5,200 nucleotides of DNA from Desulfovibrio sp. (GTDB lineage Bacteria > Desulfobacterota > Desulfovibrionia > Desulfovibrionales > Desulfovibrionaceae): the NCBI GenBank assembly GCA_003525525.1, contig DQED01000006.1, positions 1 through 5,200 on the forward strand, in the 5' to 3' direction. Under the pieces are notes generated by a model that worked only from the letters and a program-made list of their open reading frames with translations, was not told where the DNA came from and did not search any database. Within the stretch, counting starts at the first letter, position 1. The number at the start of each line of letters is the position of its first letter. The translations under genes and the position numbers were made by a program. Positions 1 through 5,200 of the stretch are shown one piece after another.

Positions 1-782
1 GCCGGGGAGGTGAGCAGCCAGCCGTAGCCGGCCTCGGCCGGGGTGTGCTCCTCGTCGAGGTCCTGGCCGTAGAGCGGATAGCCCATTTCCAGGCGCAGCG
101 TGTCGCGCGCGCCAAGTCCCGCCGGGGCCACGCGCGGGTCGGCCACGAGCGCCTCCCACAGCTCCACGGCCTTGGTCGCGGGCAGAAACAGCTCGTAGCC
201 GAGCTCGCCGGTGTAGCCTGTGCGGCTGACCATGAGCTTTCCGCCGGCAAAGTCGGTGAAGGCGAAATTGAAGTACTTGAGCCCCGAGAAATCGCCGGGC
301 ACGCGCGCGGCCAGGATGTCGAACGCAAGCGGCCCTTGCAGGTCGATCTTGGCCGTCTCGGGCGAGGCGTCGACGAACTTGAGCCCCTGGGGCAGGCGGG
401 AGCGGATCGTCTCGAAATCCACGGCGATGCGCGCGCCGTTGACCACGAGCATGTACTCGTCCTGCGCCAGGCAATAAATGATGAGGTCGTCCACCACGCC
501 GCCGTCGGCGGCAAGCAGGAAGCCGTAGCGGCATTTGCCCGGGGCCAGGGTGTCGAGGTCGTGGGTGACGGCCGTGCCGAGCGCCGCGGCCGCACCCGGG
601 CCGGAGAGGTAGAATTCGCCCATGTGGCAGATGTCGAAGACGGCGGCCTTGGTGCGGGTCTGCTCGTGTTCGGCCAGGATGGAGGCGTACTGGACGGGCA
701 TGTCGAAGCCGGCGAACGGGACCATCTTGGCGCCGTGGCTTCTGTTCCAGTCGGAAAGAGGGGTCTTGACGAGGTTTTCCAC
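1..782 (-). CDS. gcvT: Glycine cleavage system T protein (aminomethyltransferase), 3' end outside window
   Basis: Aminomethyltransferase of the cytoplasmic glycine cleavage complex. It takes the aminomethyl group from the lipoyl arm of H protein, releases ammonia and makes 5,10-methylenetetrahydrofolate. About 260 residues are visible; the family is usually near 360, so roughly the last 100 lie beyond base 1. Family landmarks run in order: GAKMVPFAGFDMPVQY (17-32), VFDICHMGEF (48-57, with Cys where Ser is usual), GGVVDDLIIY (94-103, holding the conserved folate-contacting Asp), LVVNGAR (112-118), SRTGYTGELGYELFL (186-200) and GLGARDTLRLEMGYPLYGQDL (222-242). I chose the GTG at 782-780: GGAG lies six bases upstream and the product then begins VENLVKTPL, as in family members. 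An in-frame ATG at 851 would add 23 unlike residues and has no ribosome binding site. It lies 77 bases after a same-strand gene, so the two may share a transcript. No gcvH or gcvP is visible. Identity is certain; the start is likely. Confidence 0.96.
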   Translation of the reverse strand, partial: MENLVKTPLSDWNRSHGAKMVPFAGFDMPVQYASILAEHEQTRTKAAVFDICHMGEFYLSGPGAAAALGTAVTHDLDTLAPGKCRYGFLLAADGGVVDDLIIYCLAQDEYMLVVNGARIAVDFETIRSRLPQGLKFVDASPETAKIDLQGPLAFDILAARVPGDFSGLKYFNFAFTDFAGGKLMVSRTGYTGELGYELFLPATKAVELWEALVADPRVAPAGLGARDTLRLEMGYPLYGQDLDEEHTPAEAGYGWLLTSP

Positions 783-859
783 GGGTAGCTCCGCCTTGGT
801 TCGGGGTGTGTGCGCCGGGCGCGCGAAAACGATGCGCCGGTGGATCGCCATGGCCGGCG

Positions 860-2617
860 TCAGTTTTGCGCCACCATGGGGACGACGATGCCCTTGTCCT
901 TCTTGGCCTTGCGGATGGAACGGAATTCGTCGAGCAGGGCCACGAGGCGGCCGTAGGTCTTTTTGACCGACTGGCCGTAGGGCGAAAGTTCCGTATCCTT
1001 TTTGCGGATGTAATTGCGCAGCAGATACCGGTCGTTTAAAATCATGTCGCCAAGGGACAAGACGCGTTCGACAAGCGCATCGAAGTAGTTGACGATCTCA
1101 AACTTAAGGTCGTTTAATATCTCGGAGAAAAGTGAGAGCATGCGCAGGTAGGTCAGATTCTCGCCTTTGTAGTTGCGATCCTGGAGATCCTCGAGCATCT
1201 TCACCTTGCGCGCCTGCTGGATGTAATTGTATTTGCTCCAGACTTCCTGGTGCAGTTCGCGCAGGGTGTTGAAATCGTCGTAGTTGTCGGCGCTCAAGAG
1301 GTAGTTGTCGAGAACCTTGACAACGTTGGAATAGAAGTCGTCGGAATAGCCGATGATGCGGCGCTGGTGCTTGGAGAGCCAGGCGTAGAGGAACTTGAGC
1401 TTTTTTTCGTGGGTGTCGGTGTTTTCCACGATCTCGTTGCGCTTGTAGACGATGCGGCCGTTGTATTCGCCGCGCACGATGTCGTTGAGGCGCAGGAAGA
1501 GGCTGTAGGTATCCTTGACCAGGTTGAGCCGGTAGTAGGTCTGGCCGGTGAGCGGGTGGATGACTTCCTGGCTGGCCACGGACAGGGCGCGGTCCTGGCG
1601 GACGTTGTTGGGGTCGTATTTGTGCTGGCGGTAGACCACGCGGGTGATGACCACGCGGCGGTCGGGATCGACGAAGTAGCCTGCCTCGTCCAGGGCGCGG
1701 ATGGCTTCGGTCTGGCTTTTGTCCACGGCGACCAGGGCGATTTTCTCCACGCGCGGATAATACCGGGCCTCGGGATGGGAGTAGAGCGTGGTGATGGTGC
1801 GGTCGGTCTGGCCGAGCACGCGCACGAGGAATTTCTCGCCCATGCGGAAAAGCCGCCGGGCGAAAAGCGCCGAGGAGGTCCGGCGTTCGGACACGATGGG
1901 GAAGCCGTACAGCTCCATGAGGAACTGGTAGACGAAGCTGCGGTGCCGCTCGTAGCGCCGGTCGTCGCCCACCACGAATTTCTTGATGTTGAGTCCGAAG
2001 CGCTTGAGTTCCGTGTCCAGATAGGACGGAAACGAGCAGTAGACCCCGGACAGGTAGAAGTCGTTCTGGGTGTCGAGCGACATGACGTGGGCCCGGTCCA
2101 TGTCGAGGATGGTGGGCAGGAGCGCGGCGTAGTTTTCCAGGCTCGTCACGTCGATTTCGGCAAATTCCTTGCGGAAGCGGTCCTGGGCGGTCTTCGGCAG
2201 GCGGGCGCAGAAGGCGCGGGTGTTCTGGCCGAAGATGGAGGTCTCCAGGGGGCACTGGTCCCGGTAGGTCTCGTCGGTGTAGTCGAGCAGGCAGTGCAGG
2301 ATGTCGTACTGGAAGATTTCCTGGAAATAGCGCAGGGGCCGGCCCAGGGCGACCATGGAGAAGCCGGGCAGTTCCTTGTATTCGAAGGCGTCGGCCTCGA
2401 ACGAGGGCAGAAGCTCGCGGAAGTCCACCACCGGGTAGTTGGCGTGCTCGGCGTAGGGCTTGAGCAGGCACTGCCGGATGTGGACCCAGTCGAGGAAGCG
2501 CTTGAGGTCCGGCAGCGACTGGACGCGCAGAATCGCGCCTTCCTTCTGGCGGTTTCCGCCGAAGAGGAAGGGCGCTTCGTCAACCTGGCTGAAGGCTTTG
2601 GTCCAGTCGAAGGCCAT
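860..2617 (-). CDS. Conserved-looking 585-residue soluble protein of unknown function
   Basis: I do not recognise a named domain. The frame gives 585 residues with natural amino-acid balance, unlike the Arg/Pro/Ala-rich antisense frames. There is no signal peptide or membrane segment, so it is probably cytoplasmic. All five cysteines (50, 109, 122, 137, 194) fall in the first third. Residues 285-400 look strand-rich (for example KIALVAVD, RRVVITRVVYR, GRIVYKRNEIV). Residues 400-575 look helical, rich in Tyr, Leu and charged residues, and end in a lysine-rich stretch (RKAKKDK, 569-575). Starting at 2617 gives MAFDWTKAF; its AAGGA (2620-2624) sits only two bases from the ATG, closer than normal. 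An in-frame ATG at 2683 has AGGG six bases upstream but adds 22 residues that look non-coding (APRPRPADNL). The open frame continues to 3037, and that part reads as Arg/Gly-rich shadow. From memory it resembles uncharacterised Desulfovibrio proteins; no function is inferred. Confidence 0.88.
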   Translation of the reverse strand: MAFDWTKAFSQVDEAPFLFGGNRQKEGAILRVQSLPDLKRFLDWVHIRQCLLKPYAEHANYPVVDFRELLPSFEADAFEYKELPGFSMVALGRPLRYFQEIFQYDILHCLLDYTDETYRDQCPLETSIFGQNTRAFCARLPKTAQDRFRKEFAEIDVTSLENYAALLPTILDMDRAHVMSLDTQNDFYLSGVYCSFPSYLDTELKRFGLNIKKFVVGDDRRYERHRSFVYQFLMELYGFPIVSERRTSSALFARRLFRMGEKFLVRVLGQTDRTITTLYSHPEARYYPRVEKIALVAVDKSQTEAIRALDEAGYFVDPDRRVVITRVVYRQHKYDPNNVRQDRALSVASQEVIHPLTGQTYYRLNLVKDTYSLFLRLNDIVRGEYNGRIVYKRNEIVENTDTHEKKLKFLYAWLSKHQRRIIGYSDDFYSNVVKVLDNYLLSADNYDDFNTLRELHQEVWSKYNYIQQARKVKMLEDLQDRNYKGENLTYLRMLSLFSEILNDLKFEIVNYFDALVERVLSLGDMILNDRYLLRNYIRKKDTELSPYGQSVKKTYGRLVALLDEFRSIRKAKKDKGIVVPMVAQN

Positions 2618-2681
2618 GGTCCTTACCGCGATGCTGAGGTTGTCCGCCGGGCGGGGTCTTGGGGCCGCGACCGGGAAAAGC

Positions 2682-2713
2682 ATTACATACCCTAATCCGT
2701 AAACTTTATAAAG
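2682..2713 (-). promoter_or_regulatory. Possible leftward promoter in AT-rich island
   Basis: On the minus strand TGTAAT (2687-2682) matches the -10 consensus at five of six positions. Seventeen bases upstream lies TATAAA (2710-2705), a poor -35 with three matches; it is part of the perfect palindrome CTTTATAAAG (2704-2713). Transcription would begin near 2675, leaving a leader of about 58 bases before the ATG at 2617 and excluding the ATG at 2683. The palindrome could instead be a regulator site. The call rests on position and the local AT content more than on strong motifs. Confidence 0.35.
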
Positions 2714-2840
2714 ACCCTTGAAAACCGGCCGGGAAAAGGGCCGCCGGACCCGGCCGCCTGCGGCCCGGGCGACCGTTGTCCGGCATTCGTCTTCCCGGCG
2801 GTCCCGTTCACGCCCGCCACGTCTCCCTTCTCCCCCTCGT

Positions 2841-2869
2841 TTGACGCGAAGGGGGCGGCCCCGTATATT
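2841..2869 (+). promoter_or_regulatory. Sigma70-type promoter for the small frame, GAF gene and perhaps mreB
   Basis: TTGACG (2841-2846) matches five of six -35 consensus bases, and TATATT (2864-2869) matches five of six -10 bases. They are separated by exactly 17 bases. Transcription would begin near 2875-2877, giving a leader of about 45 bases to the ATG at 2920. The spacer contains the perfect inverted repeat GGGGC-G-GCCCC (2852-2862), which could be an operator or a chance product of high GC. This is the best promoter in the window. Confidence 0.72.
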
Positions 2870-2909
2870 GTCCGACACGCAACCGCCGGACCGCAGGGGA
2901 CCGGCCAAA

Positions 2910-2919
2910 GGGAGGGGCA
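2910..2919 (+). promoter_or_regulatory. Strong ribosome binding site before the small frame
   Basis: GGGAGG (2910-2915) is followed by GGCA and then ATG at 2920, a four-base gap that is somewhat short but workable. It is one of the best Shine-Dalgarno matches in the window. It lies 121 bases before the GAF start codon, so it cannot serve that gene directly. Confidence 0.6.
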
Positions 2920-3039
2920 ATGGCGCGCATCCGTATCGCGCGACGCACGGCGGTCGCGCCGCAATCCGCGGCAGGGGCGCGCCGGCGCTGGCGTGCGCCC
3001 CGCGAAGTCTCCCGCAAGCCCCCCCGCGTCCTGCCATGA
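2920..3039 (+). CDS. Arg-rich 39-residue small frame, possible coupled leader peptide
   Basis: An ATG placed behind a strong ribosome binding site and about 45 bases downstream of a good promoter opens 39 codons, starting MARIRIARRTAV and ending PRVLP. The product has 11 arginines, one lysine and a single acidic residue (Glu29), with no membrane segment. Its TGA (3037-3039) overlaps the ATG of the GAF gene (3036-3038) as ATGA, the classic arrangement for translational coupling. The GAF gene has no ribosome binding site of its own, so ribosomes finishing here may start it. The peptide could be a leader whose translation matters more than its sequence, or a real small basic protein. The counter-argument is that Arg-rich frames are common by chance in GC-rich DNA. 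No family is recognised. Confidence 0.5.
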   Translation: MARIRIARRTAVAPQSAAGARRRWRAPREVSRKPPRVLP

Positions 3040-4010
3040 CCGAGCCATCGTTTTACGACCAGCTCCTGGCCATCGTCGGCAACGTCTTCGACGCCTATTC
3101 CGCCGTGCTCTTCCTGCCCGGCGCGGACGGCGACGTCTGCCGCGCCGCGGCCTCCTTCAGCCTGGGCGACGCCCTGGACCGCGAGGTGGCCATCGCCCCG
3201 GGCATGGGGCTCGTGGGCTGGATCATCCGCGAATCCAAGCCGCTTCTCATCAGCAATTTCGACCAGCGCCGGGGCGTGCTCGGCTACTACCGCGGCGGCG
3301 AGGAGGCGCGCATCCGCGCCTTCATGGGCCATCCCGTGCCCCACACCGGCGGGGCGCTGTGCCTGGACAGCCGCAAGACCTACACCTTCGGCGAAAAAGA
3401 CCTCAAGATCCTCTCCCAGTTCGCGGCCATGGCCGGCACGCACTTGGCCCGCGCCCGCGAGGTGGAGACGAGCCTCTACGAACACCGCTTCTACCAGTGC
3501 CTGCGCCTCATCGCCTCGCTGCACAAGAGCCGGCCCAAGTGGGAGTCCTTCCGCACGGGCCTGCTCGAGCTGCTCGCCGCGACCACGGGCTATCGCTACT
3601 GCCTGCTGGCCGTGCGCGACGAATCGGGCCGCTCGTACTACCTGGAGGGGGTCAACGAGGACCCGTTTCACGGCGGTCGCGACGCCGCCATGCGTTTCGC
3701 CGTGGGCCAGGGACTGGTGGGCTGGGTGTTCAAGAACCAGACGCCGGTCTATTCCGGGGAAAAGGACGACGCCGGGACCACGGGGCTGCCGCTGTTCGGC
3801 CTGGACATGCCGGCCGCCGAATGCAAGAGCGTGCTCTGCCTGCCCATCCGCTTTTCCAAAAAAACCAGGGGCGTGCTGACCCTGGCCGACCCCAGGCCCC
3901 TGCCCGTCAGCGAGGAGCTCAAGGTTTTCGCGTCCATGGTCGCGGAAAACCTCGCCCTTTTTCTCGAGAACCTGCACCTGCGCACCCGTCTCGCCACGTC
4001 TTCGGCGTAG
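3036..4010 (+). CDS. Tandem GAF-domain protein, no visible output domain
   Basis: 324 residues made almost wholly of two GAF-type sensor domains, at about 6-141 and 168-312. Both carry the same core motif, GMGLVGWI (56-63) and GQGLVGWV (224-231), which supports an internal duplication of the fold. Each ends in the usual strand and long helix (LKILSQFAAMAGTHLARAREVE near 123-144; LKVFASMVAENLALFLENL near 295-313). GAF domains bind small ligands such as cyclic nucleotides or tetrapyrroles, or mediate dimerisation; the ligand here cannot be told. There is no kinase, cyclase, GGDEF, HD, sigma54-activator or DNA-binding segment, and no signal peptide, so it is probably cytoplasmic and acts through a partner. 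ATG 3036 is the only sensible start: upstream in frame there is no other ATG or GTG before the promoter. It has no Shine-Dalgarno and overlaps the preceding small frame by ATGA. mreB follows after 92 bases. Confidence 0.9.
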   Translation: MTEPSFYDQLLAIVGNVFDAYSAVLFLPGADGDVCRAAASFSLGDALDREVAIAPGMGLVGWIIRESKPLLISNFDQRRGVLGYYRGGEEARIRAFMGHPVPHTGGALCLDSRKTYTFGEKDLKILSQFAAMAGTHLARAREVETSLYEHRFYQCLRLIASLHKSRPKWESFRTGLLELLAATTGYRYCLLAVRDESGRSYYLEGVNEDPFHGGRDAAMRFAVGQGLVGWVFKNQTPVYSGEKDDAGTTGLPLFGLDMPAAECKSVLCLPIRFSKKTRGVLTLADPRPLPVSEELKVFASMVAENLALFLENLHLRTRLATSSA

Positions 4011-4036
4011 ACTTTTCCGCCCGCGCCATCTACCAT
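4008..4036 (+). promoter_or_regulatory. Possible weak promoter in front of mreB
   Basis: TAGACT (4008-4013), overlapping the GAF stop codon, and TACCAT (4031-4036) each match four of six consensus bases with an exact 17-base spacer. Transcription would begin near 4043, about 60 bases before the mreB start. This could give mreB a supply independent of the upstream promoter. Matches this weak arise by chance, so confidence is low. The rest of the 92-base gap shows only a small 5-bp inverted repeat (4039-4051). Confidence 0.28.
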
Positions 4037-4102
4037 GCCGCCATCGTGGCGACGTGGGGTCGAAAGTTCCCCGGCATCCCGAACTTCAATGCGAGCGTGG
4101 GC

Positions 4103-5128
4103 ATGTTCTTCAGCAAATTCTTCCGGTTCCTCGGGAAAGACCTGGCCATGGACCTGGGTACGGCCAACACCCTGCTCTACACCCCGACCGATGGCATCGT
4201 GCTCAACGAGCCTTCCGTGGTCGCCATCGACACCCGCAGCGGCGAACTCATCGCCGTAGGTACCGAGGCCAAGGAATTCCTCGGCCGCACGCCCGAACGC
4301 ATCCGCGCCATCCGCCCCATGAAGGACGGCGTCATCGCCGACTTCGAGGTGACGCGGGCGATGATTGCCTTCTTCATCCGCAAGGTGCTGGCCGGCTTCC
4401 GTTTCGCCAAACCGAAAATCGTCATCTGCGTGCCCACGGGCATCACGCAGGTGGAAAAACGCGCCGTGGTCGAATCGGCGCAGATGGCCGGCGCGCGCGA
4501 CGTCAAGCTCGTGGAGGAGCCCATGGCCGCGGCTATCGGCGCGGGCCTGCCCATCGACAAGCCCTCGGGCAACATGGTCGTGGACATCGGCGGCGGCACC
4601 ACGGAAGTGGCCGTGGTTTCGCTGTCGGCCATCGCCTACGCCGAATCCGTGCGCGTGGCCGGCGACGAACTCAACGAGACCATCCAGCGCTTCGTCCAGG
4701 ACGAATTCCAGATCCTTATCGGCGAGAACATGGCCGAGGAAATCAAGATCAAGATCGGCTCGGCCATGCCCCTGCCCGAGCCCCTGTCCCTGGAAGTGGC
4801 CGGCAAGTCGCTCATCGACGGCACGCCGACCACCGTCACCATCACCGATACGCACGTGCGCGAAGCCATCCGCGAACCGGTGAACATCATCGTCGGCGCG
4901 GTCATGAAGGCCCTGGAAAAAACGCCGCCCGAACTCGTGGCCGACATCGCCAAGAACGGCCTGCTGCTGGCCGGCGGCGGCGCGCTGCTCAAAGGCCTCG
5001 ACGCCCGCATCAGCCAGGACTCCAACCTTTCGGTGCTCCTCGACGACGCCCCCCTGACCACGGTCGTGCGCGGCACCGGCCGGGCCATGGAAGACCGCCT
5101 GCGCTTCCGCGACGTTTTCATCAATTAA
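4103..5128 (+). CDS. mreB: Rod shape-determining actin-like protein MreB
   Basis: Bacterial actin that polymerises with ATP under the inner membrane and guides lateral peptidoglycan synthesis, keeping cells rod- or vibrio-shaped. The 341 residues are full length for the family. Phosphate-1 is DLGTANTLLY (17-26). Then come IVLNEPSVVAI (32-42), IRPMKDGVIADFEVT (70-84), VPTGITQVEKRAV (110-122) and the connect region EEPMAAAIGAGLP (138-150). Phosphate-2 is DIGGGTTEVAVVSL (161-174), and the adenosine loop is LLAGGGALLKGLD (288-300). The first ten residues (MFFSKFFRFL) form an amphipathic, Phe-rich basic segment, as expected for the membrane-binding helix of Gram-negative MreB; this supports the ATG at 4103 over the internal ATG at 4148. 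The ribosome binding site is weak (GCGAG, seven bases upstream), and an in-frame GTG at 4097 is possible. It follows the two-GAF gene on the same strand. mreC and mreD, its usual partners, are not seen in the 72 bases beyond. Confidence 0.97.
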   Translation: MFFSKFFRFLGKDLAMDLGTANTLLYTPTDGIVLNEPSVVAIDTRSGELIAVGTEAKEFLGRTPERIRAIRPMKDGVIADFEVTRAMIAFFIRKVLAGFRFAKPKIVICVPTGITQVEKRAVVESAQMAGARDVKLVEEPMAAAIGAGLPIDKPSGNMVVDIGGGTTEVAVVSLSAIAYAESVRVAGDELNETIQRFVQDEFQILIGENMAEEIKIKIGSAMPLPEPLSLEVAGKSLIDGTPTTVTITDTHVREAIREPVNIIVGAVMKALEKTPPELVADIAKNGLLLAGGGALLKGLDARISQDSNLSVLLDDAPLTTVVRGTGRAMEDRLRFRDVFIN

Positions 5129-5136
5129 GGATGAAG

Positions 5137-5200
5137 ATGGGAACCGGGGAAGAGGGAGAGGGCGCGGGAGAGGGGGAGAAAGAGGAAGATGCCTCCGGCG
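5137..5200 (+). CDS. Possible start of a Gly/Glu-rich frame after mreB, cut by the window edge
   Basis: ATG at 5137 has AAGGA (5127-5131, overlapping the mreB stop) five bases upstream, a good ribosome binding site, and the frame is open to the edge. The 21 visible residues begin MGTGEEGEGAGEGEKEED and contain seven Gly and eight acidic residues. It does not resemble the start of MreC, which would have an early membrane helix. The peptide follows directly from a purine-rich DNA tract, so it may be a by-product of that tract rather than a gene. Confidence 0.25.
   Translation, partial: MGTGEEGEGAGEGEKEEDASG
5146..5189 (+). repeat. Purine-rich low-complexity tract
   Basis: 44 bases with only two non-purines (C at 5163 and 5165), built of near repeats of GGGAGAG (5154-5160, 5166-5172, and GGGAGA at 5174-5179). 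It lies 17 bases after the mreB stop. Such homopurine runs can form unusual structures, or may be the lead-in to an intergenic repeat. No terminator hairpin is visible before the edge. Confidence 0.7.

Larger units (their letters stand above)
2618..2919. other. Divergent intergenic region
   Basis: This stretch of about 300 bases separates the leftward unknown gene from the rightward small frame and GAF gene. It holds an AT-rich island (about 2680-2727) in otherwise GC-rich DNA, a possible leftward promoter there, GC-rich inverted repeats around 2738-2766, a pyrimidine-rich run (about 2821-2842) and a good rightward promoter at 2841-2869. Frames open through it on both strands translate to Arg/Pro/Gly-rich peptides with no family character, so I treat it as non-coding up to 2919. 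Confidence 0.75.

Noticed and set aside
45..788. 247-residue open frame on the plus strand
   Set aside because: Exactly antisense to gcvT, which is certain on the other strand.
1250..2695. 481-residue open frame on the plus strand
   Set aside because: Antisense shadow of the leftward unknown gene. Its Val/Gly/Glu/His-biased composition is typical of the reverse frame of GC-rich coding DNA.
2738..2766. GC-rich inverted repeat GGGCCGC...GCGGCCC as an intrinsic terminator
   Set aside because: No T run follows on either strand, and no gene ends nearby. It is most likely an effect of base composition.
2618..3037. 140-residue N-terminal extension of the leftward unknown protein
   Set aside because: The frame is open, but the residues are Arg/Gly/Pro-rich with no family character, and it would run through the rightward promoter and small frame. 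Starts at 2617 or 2683 fit better.
2808..3977. 389-residue open frame on the minus strand
   Set aside because: Antisense to the two-GAF gene; composition is that of a shadow frame.
4039..4051. CGCCA-TCG-TGGCG hairpin between the GAF gene and mreB as a terminator
   Set aside because: Only five base pairs, and no T tract after it.
2993..4102. Long N-terminal extension of MreB in the same frame
   Set aside because: It runs out of frame through the GAF gene and reads as Arg/Pro/Gly-rich sequence. MreB with its amphipathic N-terminus begins at 4103.

Overview
This window is GC-rich DNA from a bacterium, most likely a member of the Desulfovibrionales (Desulfovibrio or Solidesulfovibrio type). I infer that from three things: the base composition, the large leftward protein, which I associate with that group from memory, and a tandem-GAF gene directly before mreB. 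No ribosomal RNA or other strict marker is present, so the genus is not proven.

Layout: two genes read leftward and one cluster reads rightward, diverging from an intergenic region at 2618-2919. On the minus strand, a 585-residue soluble protein of unknown function (2617 to 860) is followed after 77 bases by gcvT, the glycine cleavage T protein (782 leftward, cut by the left edge). On the plus strand, a consensus-like sigma70 promoter (TTGACG, 17-base spacer, TATATT; 2841-2869) precedes a strong GGAGG ribosome binding site and a 39-codon arginine-rich small frame (2920-3039). That frame ends in an ATGA overlap with a two-GAF-domain protein (3036-4010). Next comes mreB (4103-5128), complete and with all actin-fold motifs. 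The last 72 bases hold a purine-rich low-complexity tract.

How they may work together: MreB is the actin-like scaffold of rod shape and lateral wall synthesis. The two-GAF protein has sensor folds but no visible output domain, so it may signal through a partner or bind a small ligand. Its position in front of mreB suggests co-expression but does not prove a shared job. GcvT serves folate-linked one-carbon and glycine metabolism and has no evident link to the shape genes.

The most notable signals are the unannotated coupled small frame in front of the GAF gene, which would explain why that gene has no ribosome binding site of its own, and the large leftward protein without a recognised domain. 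I found no CRISPR array, tRNA, rRNA, insertion sequence or clear intrinsic terminator.
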